Below, one piece after another: positions 8,975 to 17,437 of a DNA stretch of 64,000 nucleotides (position 1 is the first letter of the stretch; each line of letters opens with the position of its first letter). The notes under the pieces are model-generated. The model ran no database searches and was not told where the DNA came from. It saw nothing but the letters and a program-made list of their open reading frames with translations. Position numbers and translations under genes: made by a program. Source of the stretch: Thalassospira australica (GTDB lineage: Bacteria > Pseudomonadota > Alphaproteobacteria > Rhodospirillales > Thalassospiraceae); NCBI RefSeq assembly GCF_000763295.1, contig NZ_JRJE01000008.1, forward strand, positions 1 through 64,000, read 5' to 3'.

Positions 8975-10117
8975 ATGACCGCACAAAAACAACTCAGGGG
9001 CATGACCTGGTCAGACCCGCGCGGCTACGACCCGCTGATTGCAGCAACCAGCGCATTTCGCGAACGTCATCCGGATGTTGATATCACGTGGGACAAGCGA
9101 TCCCTTCAAGGGTTTGAAAGCACGCCGGTTGACGAACTTGCCAGCCAATATGATCTGATCATTATTGATCACCCCCATGTTGGCGCAATCGTGCAGGAAA
9201 ACTGTCTTCTGCCACTTGATGCCCATGCGCCTGAAAGTTGCCTTGAACAACTTCTTGCCGAAACAGTCGGCAAAAGCTTCCAAAGCTATTTTTACAAAGG
9301 ACATCAGTGGGCCGTCCCGGTTGATGCCGCCTGTCAGGTGCAGGCAATCCGCCCTGACCTTTTGTCCGCGCCATTGGCCACTTTTGGCGATGTGATGAAA
9401 CAGGCACGCGATGGACGTGTCGTTTTGCCGCTGCGCCCCCCGCATGTTTTGATGGCGTTCTTTTCTTTGCTGGCCAATTCGGGGGTTCCCTTTCCGGTGA
9501 CCCGTACGAACCGACTGGACCCGATTGCGGCCCAAAAAGTTCTAAAGGAAGTGAAAGCACTTGCAGGGCTGGTTGATCCCGCCTGCACAAAAATGGACCC
9601 CATCGCAGCACTTGATGCGTTATCTGACGGGGATCAATTTGCGGTGTGTCCGCTGGTGTATGTTTATGCGCCTTATGCGCGCAATGGCTATCGCCCCCAT
9701 CGCGTCACCTTCCACGACATGCCTGTCTTTGGTAAATCCGGTCCTTTGGGATCGGCACTGGGCGGGACGGGTCTTGCGGTTTCTGCCAACACACAGCATC
9801 CCGATTTGTGCGTTGAATTCGCCCTGTGGGCTGCATCGGCTGAAGTTCAAAGTGGTCTTTACGCCGAAAACAACGGACAGCCAGGCAACGCAATTGCGTG
9901 GGGTAGTGATGGTGTGAATGCTCCAGTGGGTAATGCCTATCACAATACGCGACTTACCCACGAAGCAGCTTGGTTGCGTCCGCGTCATGCCGGTTACATG
10001 GACTTTCAGGAAGAAGGCTCACAGATCGTGTTTGATGCCATCATGGGCAAAACCTCTGCAACCACGGCGGTTGCAGCCCTTCAGAAACGTTTTGACGAAA
10101 GCTTCCCGCATGACTGA
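8975..10117 (+). CDS. Solute-binding-protein-like protein without signal peptide
   Basis: 380 aa. The fold signature is that of an ABC sugar-binding protein (family 1): FRERHPDVDITW near the N-terminus, YDLIIIDHPHVG, GGTGLAVSANTQHPD, FALWAASAEVQSGLY. It starts MTAQKQLRGMTWSD with no hydrophobic leader and no lipobox. ATG 8975 has a strong AGGAGG site and no upstream in-frame start would add a signal peptide. It is therefore probably cytosolic and not a transporter component; no permease is next to it. The stop overlaps the CaiB/BaiF CoA-transferase start by 8 bp, implying a joint function. Possible roles are a small-molecule sensor or a substrate carrier for the transferase; neither is proven. 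Confidence 0.75.
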   Translation: MTAQKQLRGMTWSDPRGYDPLIAATSAFRERHPDVDITWDKRSLQGFESTPVDELASQYDLIIIDHPHVGAIVQENCLLPLDAHAPESCLEQLLAETVGKSFQSYFYKGHQWAVPVDAACQVQAIRPDLLSAPLATFGDVMKQARDGRVVLPLRPPHVLMAFFSLLANSGVPFPVTRTNRLDPIAAQKVLKEVKALAGLVDPACTKMDPIAALDALSDGDQFAVCPLVYVYAPYARNGYRPHRVTFHDMPVFGKSGPLGSALGGTGLAVSANTQHPDLCVEFALWAASAEVQSGLYAENNGQPGNAIAWGSDGVNAPVGNAYHNTRLTHEAAWLRPRHAGYMDFQEEGSQIVFDAIMGKTSATTAVAALQKRFDESFPHD

Positions 10118-11243
10118 TACATTGCCACTGTCAGGACTTAAGGTCCTTGATTTTTCCCAATTCCTGGCGGGTCCATACTGCGCACTCAAACTGGCTGATT
10201 TGGGGGCAGATGTGGTCAAGGTCGAACGCGCCGGGCTTGGTGATCTGTCACGTTATCTTTATCTGACAGATACAAAGATTGGTGGTGAAAGCACGATCTT
10301 TCACGCCATCAACCGCAATAAACGATCCATTGCCGTGGATCTGAAATCTGATGCAGACAAGCAGCGCCTTGGCACATTGGTTGCCGAGGCAGATGTGATT
10401 TTGCAAAACTTTCGACCCGGCGTCATGAATCGACTTGGCTTTGGCTATGAAGACGTCAAGAAGGTCAACCCGAATGTCGTATACGGCACGGTTACGGGAT
10501 ATGGGGCCGAAGGGCCATGGGTCGACCTGCCGGGACAGGATCTTTTGGCGCAAGCACGCTCTGGCGTTATGTGGTTGTCTGGAAGCGTAGATGACGGCCC
10601 TGTCGCAATGGGGCTTCCCATTGCCGATGTCCTGGCCGGGTCGGCACTTGCCCATGGAGTGCTGGCCCTGTTGTATCGACGCGCAACCCAACAAATAGGC
10701 GGTTATGTTGAAACATCATTGATCGAGGTTCTTGCTGACCTGCAATTTGAACTTTTAACCACATGGTTCAATGACGGGAAACGCACCCCGAAAAGATCAA
10801 AGAACAACCCAGCGCACGCTTATCTTGCCGCACCATACGGCGTTTACGAGACGTCCAATGGTCACATTGCGATTGCAATGGGCAAACTCGATTTGTTGGC
10901 ACAGATAACCGGTCTTGCACCTGACATTGCTCAAAAGGATGCATTTGCCAAACGCGATGAGATAAAGGCAGGCTTGGCCGCAATGCTCAAGACCCGCACA
11001 TCTGATAACTGGATGGCAAAGTTTGTTGAAAATGACATATGGGCCGCCCCTGTGATGGACTGGGACGGCGTGGTCGACAGCGGCATTTTGCAGACACTTG
11101 ATATGGTTCAGGATATTCGCCGTGGTGAACTTGAAATGAAGACCACCAAACTGCCCCTGCGCATTGATGGAACACGGCCGTCCTCATCACGTGCAGCCCC
11201 GGAATTGGGCGAAGCCAATGACTTGCTCGATACCGGTTGGTAA
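10110..11243 (+). CDS. CaiB/BaiF (class III) CoA-transferase family protein
   Basis: 377 aa. Moves CoA between carboxylic acids. N-terminus LSGLKVLDFSQFLAGPYCALKLADLGADVVKVE is the family opening; the catalytic Asp is D173 in GLPIADVLAG. Start ATG 10110 overlaps the preceding stop by 8 bp; an in-frame reading from 9918 lies inside the neighbour. A MaoC-type hydratase gene is in the same cluster, so a CoA-thioester step in breakdown of a sugar-derived acid is plausible. The acid substrate cannot be read from sequence. A terminator follows. Confidence 0.9.
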   Translation: MTDTLPLSGLKVLDFSQFLAGPYCALKLADLGADVVKVERAGLGDLSRYLYLTDTKIGGESTIFHAINRNKRSIAVDLKSDADKQRLGTLVAEADVILQNFRPGVMNRLGFGYEDVKKVNPNVVYGTVTGYGAEGPWVDLPGQDLLAQARSGVMWLSGSVDDGPVAMGLPIADVLAGSALAHGVLALLYRRATQQIGGYVETSLIEVLADLQFELLTTWFNDGKRTPKRSKNNPAHAYLAAPYGVYETSNGHIAIAMGKLDLLAQITGLAPDIAQKDAFAKRDEIKAGLAAMLKTRTSDNWMAKFVENDIWAAPVMDWDGVVDSGILQTLDMVQDIRRGELEMKTTKLPLRIDGTRPSSSRAAPELGEANDLLDTGW

Positions 11244-11275
11244 CAGCAAAAAGCTCCACCATCGTCCAGAAACAT

Positions 11276-11308
11276 AAAAAGCGCGGTTCTGATTTGAACC
11301 GCGCTTTT
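11276..11308 (+). terminator. Rho-independent terminator after the CoA-transferase gene
   Basis: AAAAAGCGCGGTTC / GAACCGCGCTTTT: a GC-rich stem with a 6-nt loop, T-run on the plus strand and A-run before it, so it can act in both directions. Confidence 0.85.
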
Positions 11309-11316
11309 CTGTATGA

Positions 11317-11352
11317 TCAAAGCGTTTCAAATCCAAACGGAAAACGCTTTGA
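11317..11352 (-). terminator. Hairpin at the end of the minus-strand catabolic operon
   Basis: TCAAAGCGTTT (11317-11327) pairs perfectly with AAACGCTTTGA (11342-11352), 14-nt loop. It lies 15 bp beyond the FAH stop and lacks a clear T-run on the minus strand, so it may serve as RNA 3'-end protection or work together with the adjacent bidirectional terminator. Confidence 0.5.
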
Positions 11353-11366
11353 CTATGCCAAGGGGC

Positions 11367-12206
11367 TTAGTCGTCCTTGACGCAGACTTGGCGCTGCGTT
11401 CCCAGCCTGTCGATGCCAAGTTCAACCACATCGCCTTCTTTAAGGTAACGCGGCGGATTGAAACCAAGGCCAACACCCGGAGGCGTGCCGGTTGAAATGA
11501 TATCGCCCGGATGCAGGGTAAAGAACTGCGACAAATACGAAACCAGATGTGGCACGCGATAGACCATGGTTGCGGTCGAACCATCCTGAACACGTTCTCC
11601 GTTCACATCCAGCCACATGCCAAGATTATCAAAATCACCAACCTCATCGGGGGTTACAAGCCACGGGCCGGTCGGCCCGAAGTTGTCGGATGATTTTCCC
11701 TTGGACCATTGGCCTGCACGTTCAATCTGATAGGCGCGTTCTGAAACATCATTGACCAGGCAGAAGCCCGCGACATGATCAAGTGCATTCTCTTCGGAAA
11801 CATATTTGGCTTTCTTGCCAATAACAAAACCAAGCTCGACTTCCCAATCGGTTTTATCTGAGCCACGCGGAATGATAATCGGATCATTCGGACCACAGAT
11901 TGCCGAGGTATATTTGGCAAAAATAACCGGTTCCGGCGGCACTTCCATTCCGGATTCAGCCGCGTGGTCGGCATAGTTCAGGCCAATACAGATGAACTTT
12001 CCGGTCTGCCCAACACACGCGCCCAGGCGCGGTTTACCATCAACCAACGGCAGCGTATCGGGATCAATCGATTTCAAATCGTCAAGGCGGGTCAGAACAT
12101 CACCAGCAATATCCCCGACATGCGCAGAAAGATCGCGCAGGTTGCCATTGTTATCAACAAGTGCGGGCTTCTCAGCGCCACGTTCACCGTACCGTGCAAG
12201 TTTCAT
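11367..12206 (-). CDS. Fumarylacetoacetate hydrolase family protein (2,4-diketo-3-deoxy sugar acid hydrolase-like)
   Basis: 279 aa, single FAH C-terminal domain (about 70-275). The metal-binding and catalytic region contains DWEVELGFVIGKKAKYVSEE; STGTPPGVGLG near the C-terminus is typical. In the non-phosphorylative L-fucose/L-rhamnose routes such enzymes split 2,4-diketo-3-deoxy acids to pyruvate and a 2-hydroxyacid; automatic annotation often calls them ureidoglycolate lyase. The pairing with the SDR just upstream supports the sugar-acid role. A paralogue, roughly two-thirds identical by eye, is at 61093-61935. Last gene of the long minus-strand operon. Confidence 0.85.
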   Translation of the reverse strand: MKLARYGERGAEKPALVDNNGNLRDLSAHVGDIAGDVLTRLDDLKSIDPDTLPLVDGKPRLGACVGQTGKFICIGLNYADHAAESGMEVPPEPVIFAKYTSAICGPNDPIIIPRGSDKTDWEVELGFVIGKKAKYVSEENALDHVAGFCLVNDVSERAYQIERAGQWSKGKSSDNFGPTGPWLVTPDEVGDFDNLGMWLDVNGERVQDGSTATMVYRVPHLVSYLSQFFTLHPGDIISTGTPPGVGLGFNPPRYLKEGDVVELGIDRLGTQRQVCVKDD

Positions 12207-12236
12207 TGTTCTTCCAATCCTTTCTTCAAATTCTGA

Positions 12237-12974
12237 TCAGGCAGTCCAGCCGCCGTCAACAACGTGGACAACTCCGGTCGTAAAGCCACTTTCATCTGCG
12301 GCAAGATACGTCACAAGAGCTGCGATTTCTTCTGGTTTTCCAATCCGGCCCATCGGTTGGCGCCCGATAAATGTTTTGAGTGCACCTTCATAATCACCTG
12401 TCGCGCGCAAACGGTCATGCAGGCTGGGACTATCGACTGTCCCCGGTGCAATTGCGTTGCATCGAATACCTTGCTTCACATGATCATTGGCAATTGCACG
12501 GGTCATGCCCGCCACCGCCGCCTTTGACGCAGAATAAACCAAACGATTGACTGGTCCGGTTACCGGCCCGGCAACAGATGACATATTGATGATTGATCCA
12601 CTGCCCTTTTCAATCATGTGCGGAAGAACCGCACGGATCATGCGAAACTGCGATTTGACATTCAGGTCAAATGCGAAATCCCATTCTTCTTCAGTGGCAT
12701 CCAGAATGGTTCCGTTATGCACAATCCCGGCACAGTTAAACAACACATCAACGCCGCCAATATCAGAAACCAGCGCCTCAATTTCGGCCTTGTTGGTAAC
12801 ATCAAGCTTTCTGGCCTCAATACCGTCAATCGCATTGAGCTCCGCCAAAGAGGCATCATTGATATCGGTTGCAATCACACGTCCGCCTTCCGCAGCCATG
12901 CGTTCAGCCGATGCCCGCCCGATCCCCTGTCCGGCTGCTGTTACGAGACAGGTTTTTCCTTCTAGTCGCTTCAT
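12237..12974 (-). CDS. SDR oxidoreductase (2-keto-3-deoxy sugar acid 4-dehydrogenase-like)
   Basis: 245 aa, classical short-chain dehydrogenase: nucleotide motif TAAGQGIGR (12-20), NCAG, catalytic Ser132/133, Y147 and K151 (YSASK). D37 in ATDIN suggests NAD preference. Related proteins oxidise 2-keto-3-deoxy-L-fuconate/rhamnonate at C4 and resemble DHRS6-type dehydrogenases. The FAH partner follows 30 bp downstream, and a paralogous SDR-FAH pair occurs in cluster 3. The exact stereochemistry of the substrate is not visible. Confidence 0.85.
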   Translation of the reverse strand: MKRLEGKTCLVTAAGQGIGRASAERMAAEGGRVIATDINDASLAELNAIDGIEARKLDVTNKAEIEALVSDIGGVDVLFNCAGIVHNGTILDATEEEWDFAFDLNVKSQFRMIRAVLPHMIEKGSGSIINMSSVAGPVTGPVNRLVYSASKAAVAGMTRAIANDHVKQGIRCNAIAPGTVDSPSLHDRLRATGDYEGALKTFIGRQPMGRIGKPEEIAALVTYLAADESGFTTGVVHVVDGGWTA

Positions 12975-12983
12975 AATTCCTCC

Positions 12984-14186
12984 TCACACAGCCGGTAGGC
13001 ATGACGGCCCGATTGGCTCGAATGTCTTGTATGTCAGTATAAATTCACGGTGTCCCAGAGCTTCGGATTTGGTTTCCGCGCCCTTCGCCACATTCACCAC
13101 AAGGTCACGGATTTCCTGCCCGACTTCGGCAATGGAACGTTTGCCTTCGATGATATCACCCGCATTTACATCCATGTCGTCCGTAAGTGCGCGATATGTG
13201 TCCGGGTTGGCGCAGATCTTAATCACCGGCGAAATGGCGGACCCAACCACCGATCCCCGCCCCGTGACAAACAGCGTCACATGCGCCCCACTTGCGATCA
13301 TTTCAACAATTTCAGCGTTATCGGAAATGTTGGGGAAACCAAACCGGACTTCGCCATCGGGCACAACATCCATCAGATACAATCCACCCGTAGGTGGCAC
13401 ATCCCCCGGTTTGATCAGTCCGGAAATTTTGTTGTCCCCAGATTTGACGTAGGCCCCGAGGCTCTTTTCCTCAATCGTGGAAAGCCCGCCTGCAGCATTC
13501 CCCGCAGCAAACGACCCAAAGCCAAGCGTATCGTAATATCGTTCGGCCTTTTGCACGGCAGCGCGCAGTTCTTCGCCCAGTTCCGGGGTTATGGCGCGTT
13601 CGGCCATAATATCCTCACAACTGATCATTTCGCCGGTTTCTTCAAAGATGCAGGCCGCACCTTCACCGATCAAAAGATCAAAGGCCTTACCCGCTGCCGG
13701 ATTGCCCGAAATGCCAGATGTCCCGTCTGACCCACCGCAGATCGTCCCGATCACAAGGTCTTCTACCCCCATCGGCGCACGTTCTACCTTGGCAATCTCA
13801 TCCAGTGTCTTTCGCACCCATGCACGTCCGGCCTCGACCGTTTTGGTCGTGCCACCCGATCGTTGAATGATCAATGTATCGACCGGGCGCCCGGACTCCG
13901 AAACAGCCGTTGATGCCCTGACCTTGTCAAAGCTTTCGCAACCAAGGGAAACAAACAGGACAGCCCCGACATTGGGATGGGTGCACAAGCGCTCCATCAT
14001 CTGGGCTGCATATTCATTCGGAAAACATCCCGGAAAACCGATCACCTGAACATCTGATTCATCAAACTTAGCGGCAATTTTTGTTGCGACGAAATGGGCG
14101 CATTCCACCAGATAAGCGACAACAATCGTATTGCGGATGCCCTTGCGGCCATCTGCCCGCAAGTAGCCCTGGAATTTTTCAGTCAT
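12984..14186 (-). CDS. UxaA-family dehydratase, large (C-terminal) subunit
   Basis: 400 aa. Corresponds to the catalytic C-terminal part of altronate/galactarate dehydratase; conserved blocks include RADGRKGIRNT (10-20), GCFPNEYA, SLGCESFD and GGSDGTSGISGNPAAG. Conserved Cys and acidic residues would hold iron. The SAF-domain part is encoded separately just upstream, with a 4-bp overlap (ATGA). Two-piece members include sulfolactate sulfo-lyase SuyAB as well as sugar-acid dehydratases; the sugar context favours the latter. Confidence 0.85.
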   Translation of the reverse strand: MTEKFQGYLRADGRKGIRNTIVVAYLVECAHFVATKIAAKFDESDVQVIGFPGCFPNEYAAQMMERLCTHPNVGAVLFVSLGCESFDKVRASTAVSESGRPVDTLIIQRSGGTTKTVEAGRAWVRKTLDEIAKVERAPMGVEDLVIGTICGGSDGTSGISGNPAAGKAFDLLIGEGAACIFEETGEMISCEDIMAERAITPELGEELRAAVQKAERYYDTLGFGSFAAGNAAGGLSTIEEKSLGAYVKSGDNKISGLIKPGDVPPTGGLYLMDVVPDGEVRFGFPNISDNAEIVEMIASGAHVTLFVTGRGSVVGSAISPVIKICANPDTYRALTDDMDVNAGDIIEGKRSIAEVGQEIRDLVVNVAKGAETKSEALGHREFILTYKTFEPIGPSCLPAV

Positions 14187-14500
14187 TTCGACACCTCCGT
14201 GCTTTGGCCATTGGCATCCTGCAGCGCATAGGTCGCGGTATAGGCAGACCTGATGTTATGTACATGTACATGCGCCCCTGCGGGGATATCTTCGGTCGCA
14301 ATGCCAATTGGCATACCGTATTTCAGGATGCGTTCCCCACTTGCAATATCCCGGCTGGCGATTTTGTGGGCCAAGGGAATGGGATGGGAAAGCGTAATTG
14401 TCAGACCATCTGGCAGTTCCACATCAACACCTGCCTCGGCAAGGCGTCGCGCGACCAGAACATTGTCCTTTGGGTTCAACTGCAAAAAAGGTCCGTTCAT
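14183..14500 (-). CDS. UxaA-family dehydratase, small SAF-domain subunit
   Basis: 105 aa. SAF domain: [55 protein letters not shown]. In fused enzymes this is the N-terminal domain of altronate dehydratase; here it is a separate gene overlapping both neighbours by 4 bp (ATGA), consistent with translational coupling and 1:1 assembly with the large subunit. HKI and HVHN histidines may contribute to metal or substrate binding. Confidence 0.85.
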   Translation of the reverse strand: MNGPFLQLNPKDNVLVARRLAEAGVDVELPDGLTITLSHPIPLAHKIASRDIASGERILKYGMPIGIATEDIPAGAHVHVHNIRSAYTATYALQDANGQSTEVSK

Positions 14501-14943
14501 GGCTTCATCTCCACCATGTAAATGTGATCGGCGACCAGAACGGTTTCATCCTTCTGGTTTGTCACGACCAACCGTTCGCTGACACGTCCATACCCCGGAC
14601 GTTTTTCCATCACGTCCTTGTCGATGATTTCAACACGTGACTTGATCGTATCACCGATAAAGACCGGTTTGACGAACCGCATACGATCATACCCGTATGA
14701 AAACGCCACTGGATTGATGATGGTCGCCGTAAGACCAACACCGATGGTAAAGACCATCGTGCCATGGGCTATGCGCTGCCCGAATGGCAAGGTCTTGCAG
14801 AACTCTTGATCAAGATGATGGGGAAAGAAATCCCCGGAATGACCGGCATGCACGACAAAGTCCGTTTCGGTGATCGTACGTCCGACCGTATCGCGCCCTT
14901 CGCCAATCTCGTAATCTTCGTAATATTTGATTTGCTCAAGCAT
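14497..14943 (-). CDS. MaoC-like hotdog dehydratase
   Basis: 148 aa, full-length single MaoC domain. GDFFPHHLD (37-45) supplies the catalytic dyad D38/H43 of (R)-specific enoyl-CoA hydratases and mesaconyl-CoA-hydratase-like enzymes, followed by [13 protein letters not shown]. The expected reaction is reversible hydration of an acyl-CoA double bond. In this operon the likely partner is the CaiB/BaiF transferase at 10110-11243. Start overlaps the Gfo/Idh stop by 8 bp. Activity on a non-CoA sugar-acid intermediate cannot be excluded. Confidence 0.85.
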   Translation of the reverse strand: MLEQIKYYEDYEIGEGRDTVGRTITETDFVVHAGHSGDFFPHHLDQEFCKTLPFGQRIAHGTMVFTIGVGLTATIINPVAFSYGYDRMRFVKPVFIGDTIKSRVEIIDKDVMEKRPGYGRVSERLVVTNQKDETVLVADHIYMVEMKP

Positions 14944-15991
14944 CAGGCGCCTCCTTTATTGGATGCATGGGGCGGGCAGAGCTTTCATAAGCTGCCTCTA
15001 CCAGTGCCATGGTGTGCCATGCGTCTTCGGCAGAACCGTCAAGCGCGTCATCAAGTCCGGCAGCAAAACGCTGCACTTGGGCAAAACGCCCATGGAATGC
15101 TTCGATGAACCAGTTCCCCACCAGATCAATCTGACGCCACTGGCCATCGGTATTAAGCCACAGTTCGTCCGGCTCACCTTTGGGGTAGTCAAGATTGACA
15201 CCAAGCTTCATGTAAGCAGCACCTTTGGTGCCACAAATCCGGAATTCACAGGCCTGAAATTTCCGGCCAAATCCATGGTTGTGATTGACGGAAAGATTGC
15301 AGCGCACGCTTTGGCCATAATCGAGCATGATTGAACTGCGTGTATTGGAAACCGTCGAGGATGGATGCCCGATGCTCCGCGCATGAACACCGTTCGGATT
15401 TCCCATCAAATCACGGACGAAATCCAGATAATGGATTGAATGCAAAAGAATTTCGACCCGAGGCAAATCGGCAAGAAACGCCCAAAGATGCCACGGCGTA
15501 TCAAGCGCCAACCAGGCGTCAAAATCCACGACATCGCCCAATAAACCCTTGCCAATTGCATCCTTGAGTGCAAGTGACATCGGGGCAAAGCGAAGTTGGA
15601 AATTAACTGCGGCCTTGATGTTCTTGCGACGCAGGACCGAGATAATCCGGCTTGCTTCATCCAGATCAGAACCAAGTGGTTTCTGAATCACGGCAATTGC
15701 ACCTTCGGGCAATGCTTCAAGCAGCTCGACAATTGCTGCAGGCGGGACCGCAAGATCAAAAACAACGTCTTTCTGACTGGCAGCTTGTTCTAGCGTATCA
15801 AAGGCTGACGTTCCCCAGTCGGAGGCAACCTTTTGTGCTTTATCAAGATCGGGGTCAAAAATCCCGGCAACCGGCACATTCAAATCACGATATGCCGGAA
15901 GATGGGCATCGGTCACAATCGACCCGGCCCCAAAAACCACCACAGGTGTTTTCGTTGTTGGCATTTCAATGGTCTGACGCAAATCAGTCAT
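14936..15991 (-). CDS. Gfo/Idh/MocA family oxidoreductase
   Basis: 351 aa. Rossmann start [21 protein letters not shown]-like element [10 protein letters not shown], and a C-terminal alpha/beta domain with [16 protein letters not shown], where His residues are often catalytic. NAD(P)-dependent sugar oxidation (for example sugar to lactone) is the likely role in this cluster. Start taken at ATG 15991, overlapping the RhaM-like stop by 8 bp; ATG 15964 is an alternative. Much weaker similarity to the Gfo/Idh protein at 44137-45180, so probably a different substrate. Confidence 0.82.
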   Translation of the reverse strand: MTDLRQTIEMPTTKTPVVVFGAGSIVTDAHLPAYRDLNVPVAGIFDPDLDKAQKVASDWGTSAFDTLEQAASQKDVVFDLAVPPAAIVELLEALPEGAIAVIQKPLGSDLDEASRIISVLRRKNIKAAVNFQLRFAPMSLALKDAIGKGLLGDVVDFDAWLALDTPWHLWAFLADLPRVEILLHSIHYLDFVRDLMGNPNGVHARSIGHPSSTVSNTRSSIMLDYGQSVRCNLSVNHNHGFGRKFQACEFRICGTKGAAYMKLGVNLDYPKGEPDELWLNTDGQWRQIDLVGNWFIEAFHGRFAQVQRFAAGLDDALDGSAEDAWHTMALVEAAYESSARPMHPIKEAPDA

Positions 15992-16313
15992 GATGGAAAA
16001 CCTCTTCCATTTCCGCCCACCATTCGCCTTCCAGCCGGCTGTCAAGCGGGCGCTGAAGCGGCTCGCAGAATGTCCACCACCGTTGCGTTTCCGGGTCCGC
16101 GGCCATTTTCTTCATGTCGGCTTCAAAGTCGGTCCCGACATATTCGAAATAGGCAAACAGCACGTTCTCAGGCTCTTTGAGAAAGATCGAATAATTGCGG
16201 ATATTGCATTCGGAAATCTTTGCAAGGACGCCAGGCCAAACATCTGCATGAAGGCGTTTGTATTCGGCAATGGCGTCTGCACCAATTCCGATCACTTGTC
16301 CGTGGCGTGTCAT
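15984..16313 (-). CDS. RhaM-like L-rhamnose/L-fucose mutarotase
   Basis: 109 aa, the usual family size. YKRLHADVWPGVL (18-30) contains the catalytic His22 of the RhaM fold, and ADPETQRWWTFCEPLQ is the family's C-terminal signature. It interconverts alpha and beta anomers of a 6-deoxy- or related sugar, which points to an aldose, not an already oxidised acid, as the substrate of cluster 1. Start overlaps the enolase-superfamily stop (ATGA), and its stop overlaps Gfo/Idh. Confidence 0.85.
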   Translation of the reverse strand: MTRHGQVIGIGADAIAEYKRLHADVWPGVLAKISECNIRNYSIFLKEPENVLFAYFEYVGTDFEADMKKMAADPETQRWWTFCEPLQRPLDSRLEGEWWAEMEEVFHHD

Positions 16314-17428
16314 TGATTGGCCTCCGTAATTTCGAATGCGCTTCCTTCAACACTCAGTGCTGCAAGTTTGTCCTGGTCCCAGTCAATGCCCAGACCCGGC
16401 TCGGTCGGGGCTATTGCATTGCCGCCGTCCCGTGCCATTGGCGCGGCAAGATCTTCAAGCTGCGGGATATATTCAAGCCAGGGCGCGTTGGGCACTGCAC
16501 AGACAAGGCTTACATGCAGTTCCATCAGGAAATGCGGGCAGATTGCGATGTTGTGGGCCTCTGCCATATGCGCGACCTTAAGCCATGGTGTAATTCCGCC
16601 AACGCGGGCAACATCGGCCTGTACAACCGAACAGGCGTCTGCTGCGATGTAATCGGCAAACTGTCCGGGGCTATAAAGGCTTTCACCAACAGCGACCGGC
16701 ACGGTCGAGCGTGCCTGCAAACGGGTGTGCCCTGCGATGTCATCGGATGGCAATGGTTCTTCAAACCAACCGATATTCAACCGTTCAAGCATCGGGACCC
16801 GCCGGGCGGCTTCGGCCCCCGTCATGGATTGGTTGGCATCGGTCATGATCTCGTAATCATCACCCAATGCGCTTCGAACTGCTTCAAGACGTTTGGTATC
16901 CCCGGCAATGGTCGGCGTTCCGATCTTGATTTTCGACCCGGCAAAGCCCTTGGATTTGGCATCCTTCGCGTCATCAACCAGCGCTTCGGGCGACAAATGC
17001 AACCAACCACCTTCGGTCGTATACATCCGGACCGATTGCTTTGCCCCGCCGGCAAGAACATGAAGCGGAAGACCGGTTTTGCGCCCGCGCATGTCCCAAA
17101 GGGCTGTATCGATTGCTGCCAGCGCCAAGGACATAATCGGGCCGACCGCTGTTGCATGAGAACAAAACAGTAAATCACGCCAGATCGCTTCGATCCTGTC
17201 TGCGTCCTGCCCCATCAGGCGTGGCAGCAATGTAACTTGCAAAAGCGACAGGATTGCAGCACCACCGTCGCCGATGGTGTAGCTGTATCCCTGCCCTTCT
17301 GCGCCATCAGCATCGCGGATCACGACAAATATCGTTTCTTGGGATTTGAACGACTGGATCGCATCAGTGCGAACGACCTTGGGCTCAAGGTCCACCATGT
17401 ATGCCTTTGCGGATGTAATCCGTGCCAT
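16310..17428 (-). CDS. Enolase-superfamily sugar acid dehydratase (mandelate racemase type)
   Basis: 372 aa. N-terminal capping domain, then the barrel with K166/K168 (KIKIG), metal ligands D197, E223, E249, and H299 in CPHFLMELHV, matching the MR subgroup that dehydrates aldonates to 2-keto-3-deoxy acids. A strong AGGAGGTCAC ribosome site precedes ATG 17428. It sits between ABC transporter and mutarotase genes. Candidate substrates are L-fuconate, galactonate or a related aldonate; not resolvable here. A second MR-type enzyme is in cluster 3. Confidence 0.85.
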   Translation of the reverse strand: MARITSAKAYMVDLEPKVVRTDAIQSFKSQETIFVVIRDADGAEGQGYSYTIGDGGAAILSLLQVTLLPRLMGQDADRIEAIWRDLLFCSHATAVGPIMSLALAAIDTALWDMRGRKTGLPLHVLAGGAKQSVRMYTTEGGWLHLSPEALVDDAKDAKSKGFAGSKIKIGTPTIAGDTKRLEAVRSALGDDYEIMTDANQSMTGAEAARRVPMLERLNIGWFEEPLPSDDIAGHTRLQARSTVPVAVGESLYSPGQFADYIAADACSVVQADVARVGGITPWLKVAHMAEAHNIAICPHFLMELHVSLVCAVPNAPWLEYIPQLEDLAAPMARDGGNAIAPTEPGLGIDWDQDKLAALSVEGSAFEITEANQ

Positions 17429-17437
17429 TGTGACCTC

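Noticed and set aside
13050-17173. Long plus-strand frames at 13050-13730 and 16220-17173 opposite the UxaA and enolase-superfamily genes
   Set aside because: They are antisense shadows of strongly conserved genes, with no family resemblance of their own and no ribosome sites.
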